DNA of 45,035 bases from CALFVT01 sp039989855 (GTDB taxonomy: Bacteria > Pseudomonadota > Alphaproteobacteria > Caulobacterales > Maricaulaceae): the NCBI GenBank assembly GCA_039989855.1, contig JBDXGZ010000028.1, forward strand, positions 1 through 45,035, read 5' to 3'. The notes beneath the pieces are model-generated. The model saw only the letters and a list, made by a program, of their open reading frames with translations. It did not search any database and was not told the origin of the DNA. Shown here piece by piece: positions 44,027 through 45,035 of the stretch (its first letter is position 1; every line of letters starts with the position of its first letter). The position numbers and the translations under genes are program-made.

Positions 44027-44188
44027 CTTTCGCTCCATGAGAGGCAAGGTAAGGTAAGATAAGCTAAATATCTCTATTAGCTCTGAAGACAATAATGAAA
44101 ATCCTGCGCCTATCGAGGTGAAAGCTTTGTTCAAAAATAAAGGCTAATAAATTGGGAAAAACCATTAAAAAAAATAGAATTGATCAGC

Positions 44189-44510
44189 ATGAAAACATCA
44201 ATCTATTCTCATCATCGCCTCCATCCTGATATTATTCGGTGGGCTGTTTGGATGTATTTTAGGTTCAATATAAGTTGTCGCAATGTTGAAGAGCTAATGG
44301 TCGAATGCAGTGTGGACGTTTCGTACGAAACAATCCGACGTTGGGTTGATAAATTTAGAACTATTTATGCAAAACGAATAAAATTACGAGTGGAAGTCCC
44401 CCCACCTGTCTGGCACTTGGATAAAATCTATACCAAGATAAATGGAAAGATGGCCTATCTTTGGCGAGCTGTGAATGATAAAAGGCGCAATCTTAGACTT
44501 CATAAAAGTT
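44189..44510 (+). pseudogene. IS6-family transposase, 5' part with frameshift
   Basis: The best-kept IS6 copy here: MKTSIYSHHRLHPDIIRWAV, then FRFNISCRNVEELMVECSVD, VSYETIRRWVDKFRTIYAKR, and VWHLDKIYTKINGKMAYLWR with the first Asp of the DDE triad. A +1 shift in the A-run near 44480 moves the reading to GAILDFI, after which similarity ends. The left inverted repeat is not clear. The rest of the catalytic domain is missing, so it is inactive. Confidence 0.8.
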
Positions 44511-44873
44511 TCAAATACTGACCCTGATTATAGACAAACAATCGGCGTTTTTTGGAGTGAGCAACATAATAATTTAGTATGTAAGCATCTTAATACCTCA
44601 TTCCCAGACAGCACATCCTACAAAGAGCCATTCTTTTTCAAAGAGAGAGAAATTTATTTCACAAATTCTTTTTTTTAAAAGGGTGAAGAAATCCCAATCG
44701 ATTTAAATAAAACCGTCACATTTGGAAACGGTATTCAGGGAACAATAATAGATAACTTCGATTATATTATAAATTACCCATCCAAGACAGCTGTGTTTGA
44801 GATAAACAGAATAAAGAGCTTGAAAAGAGTGCTGGAGAAAGTTCAAGAGAGAAACAAGGTCGCCTCTCCGTAG
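44511..44873 (+). pseudogene. Unidentified broken reading frame
   Basis: One frame continues from the IS6 relic: SNTDPDYRQTIGVFWSEQHN, then PFFFKEREIYFTNSFF, a TAA at 44676 in an eight-T run, then KGEEIPIDLNKTVTFGNGIQ, FDYIINYPSKTAVFEINRIK and SLKRVLEKVQERNKVASP to TAG at 44871. The same frame on both sides of one stop suggests a single mutated gene of at least 120 codons that lost its start to the IS6 junction. I recognise no family. It is AT-rich and probably foreign. Confidence 0.4.
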
Positions 44874-44930
44874 TGAGATGTGACAAAAAACAAAAACAAT
44901 TATAAAAGCTACACTTTATTTGGGGCGTGC

Positions 44931-45035
44931 ATGACTGACAATGAATCAGAGGTAAGAACACAGAGCTGGCACCAGGAAGCCTTTTTCAGAACCTATTGGT
45001 TTTGGGGTTTGGTTGTCGTCTCATTTTTAATGGCC
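44931..45035 (+). CDS. Start of a membrane protein, cut by window edge
   Basis: ATG at 44931 lies six bases after GGGG and opens a frame to the window end (35 codons). It has a short acidic N-terminus (MTDNESEVRTQSWHQEAFFR) followed by a hydrophobic segment (YWFWGLVVVSFLMA) that is probably a first TM helix. The fragment is too short to name. Confidence 0.5.
   Translation, partial: MTDNESEVRTQSWHQEAFFRTYWFWGLVVVSFLMA

Noticed and set aside
44767..44961. 64-codon minus-strand frame rich in Cys and Ser
   Set aside because: Antisense to the broken frame ending at 44873; composition reflects the opposite strand and there is no start signal.

Overview
The window reads as chromosomal DNA of a marine-type, sugar-scavenging alphaproteobacterium, perhaps near Hyphomonadaceae/Maricaulales. 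This is inferred from the family mix: a TonB-dependent receptor with flavin-dependent halogenases, SSS and GPH sugar symporters, Lrp-type PutR beside putA, and an ECF sigma/anti-sigma pair. Base composition is moderate to AT-leaning. No rRNA, tRNA or CRISPR was seen. Most genes lie on the minus strand.

Bases 25-13276 form a minus-strand carbohydrate block. In transcription order it holds a TonB-dependent receptor, an SSS symporter, a GH3 beta-glucosidase lipoprotein, a GPH symporter, a GH94 phosphorylase, gluconokinase and an exported gluconolactonase. GH94 next to gluconokinase and gluconolactonase suggests use of cellobionic acid (oxidised cellobiose), entering metabolism as glucose-1-phosphate plus 6-phosphogluconate. 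Bases 13565-20534 hold three intact flavin-dependent halogenases, a shortened relative lacking the family motifs, and a cupin/JmjC-like protein. Near-identical palindromes (TTGACA-N4-TGTCAA) precede both the receptor and the first halogenase, tying the two blocks into one regulon.

Bases 20730-28108 encode a type I secretion system (ABC exporter, HlyD adaptor, TolC-like channel) and its calcium-binding repeat substrate. The TolC has an unusual 330-residue N-terminal extension with 31-residue repeats. Bases 28603-32716 carry divergent putR and putA, followed by two small unknown genes. Bases 34111-37847 hold an ECF sigma factor, its membrane anti-sigma, an outer-membrane porin-like protein and a subtilisin-like lipoprotein. 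A divergent large lipoprotein gene (38085-39659) has a good ECF-type promoter.

From 39750 to the right edge the DNA is a graveyard of insertion sequences: IS1182, IS6, IS3 and an unidentified broken ORF, with more IS6 and IS30 pieces at 19344, 28184, 33775 and 33917. Within it lie an intact small GNAT-fold gene and a LuxR-type regulator fused to an alpha/beta hydrolase that has lost its catalytic Ser and His. A partial membrane-protein gene runs off the right edge.
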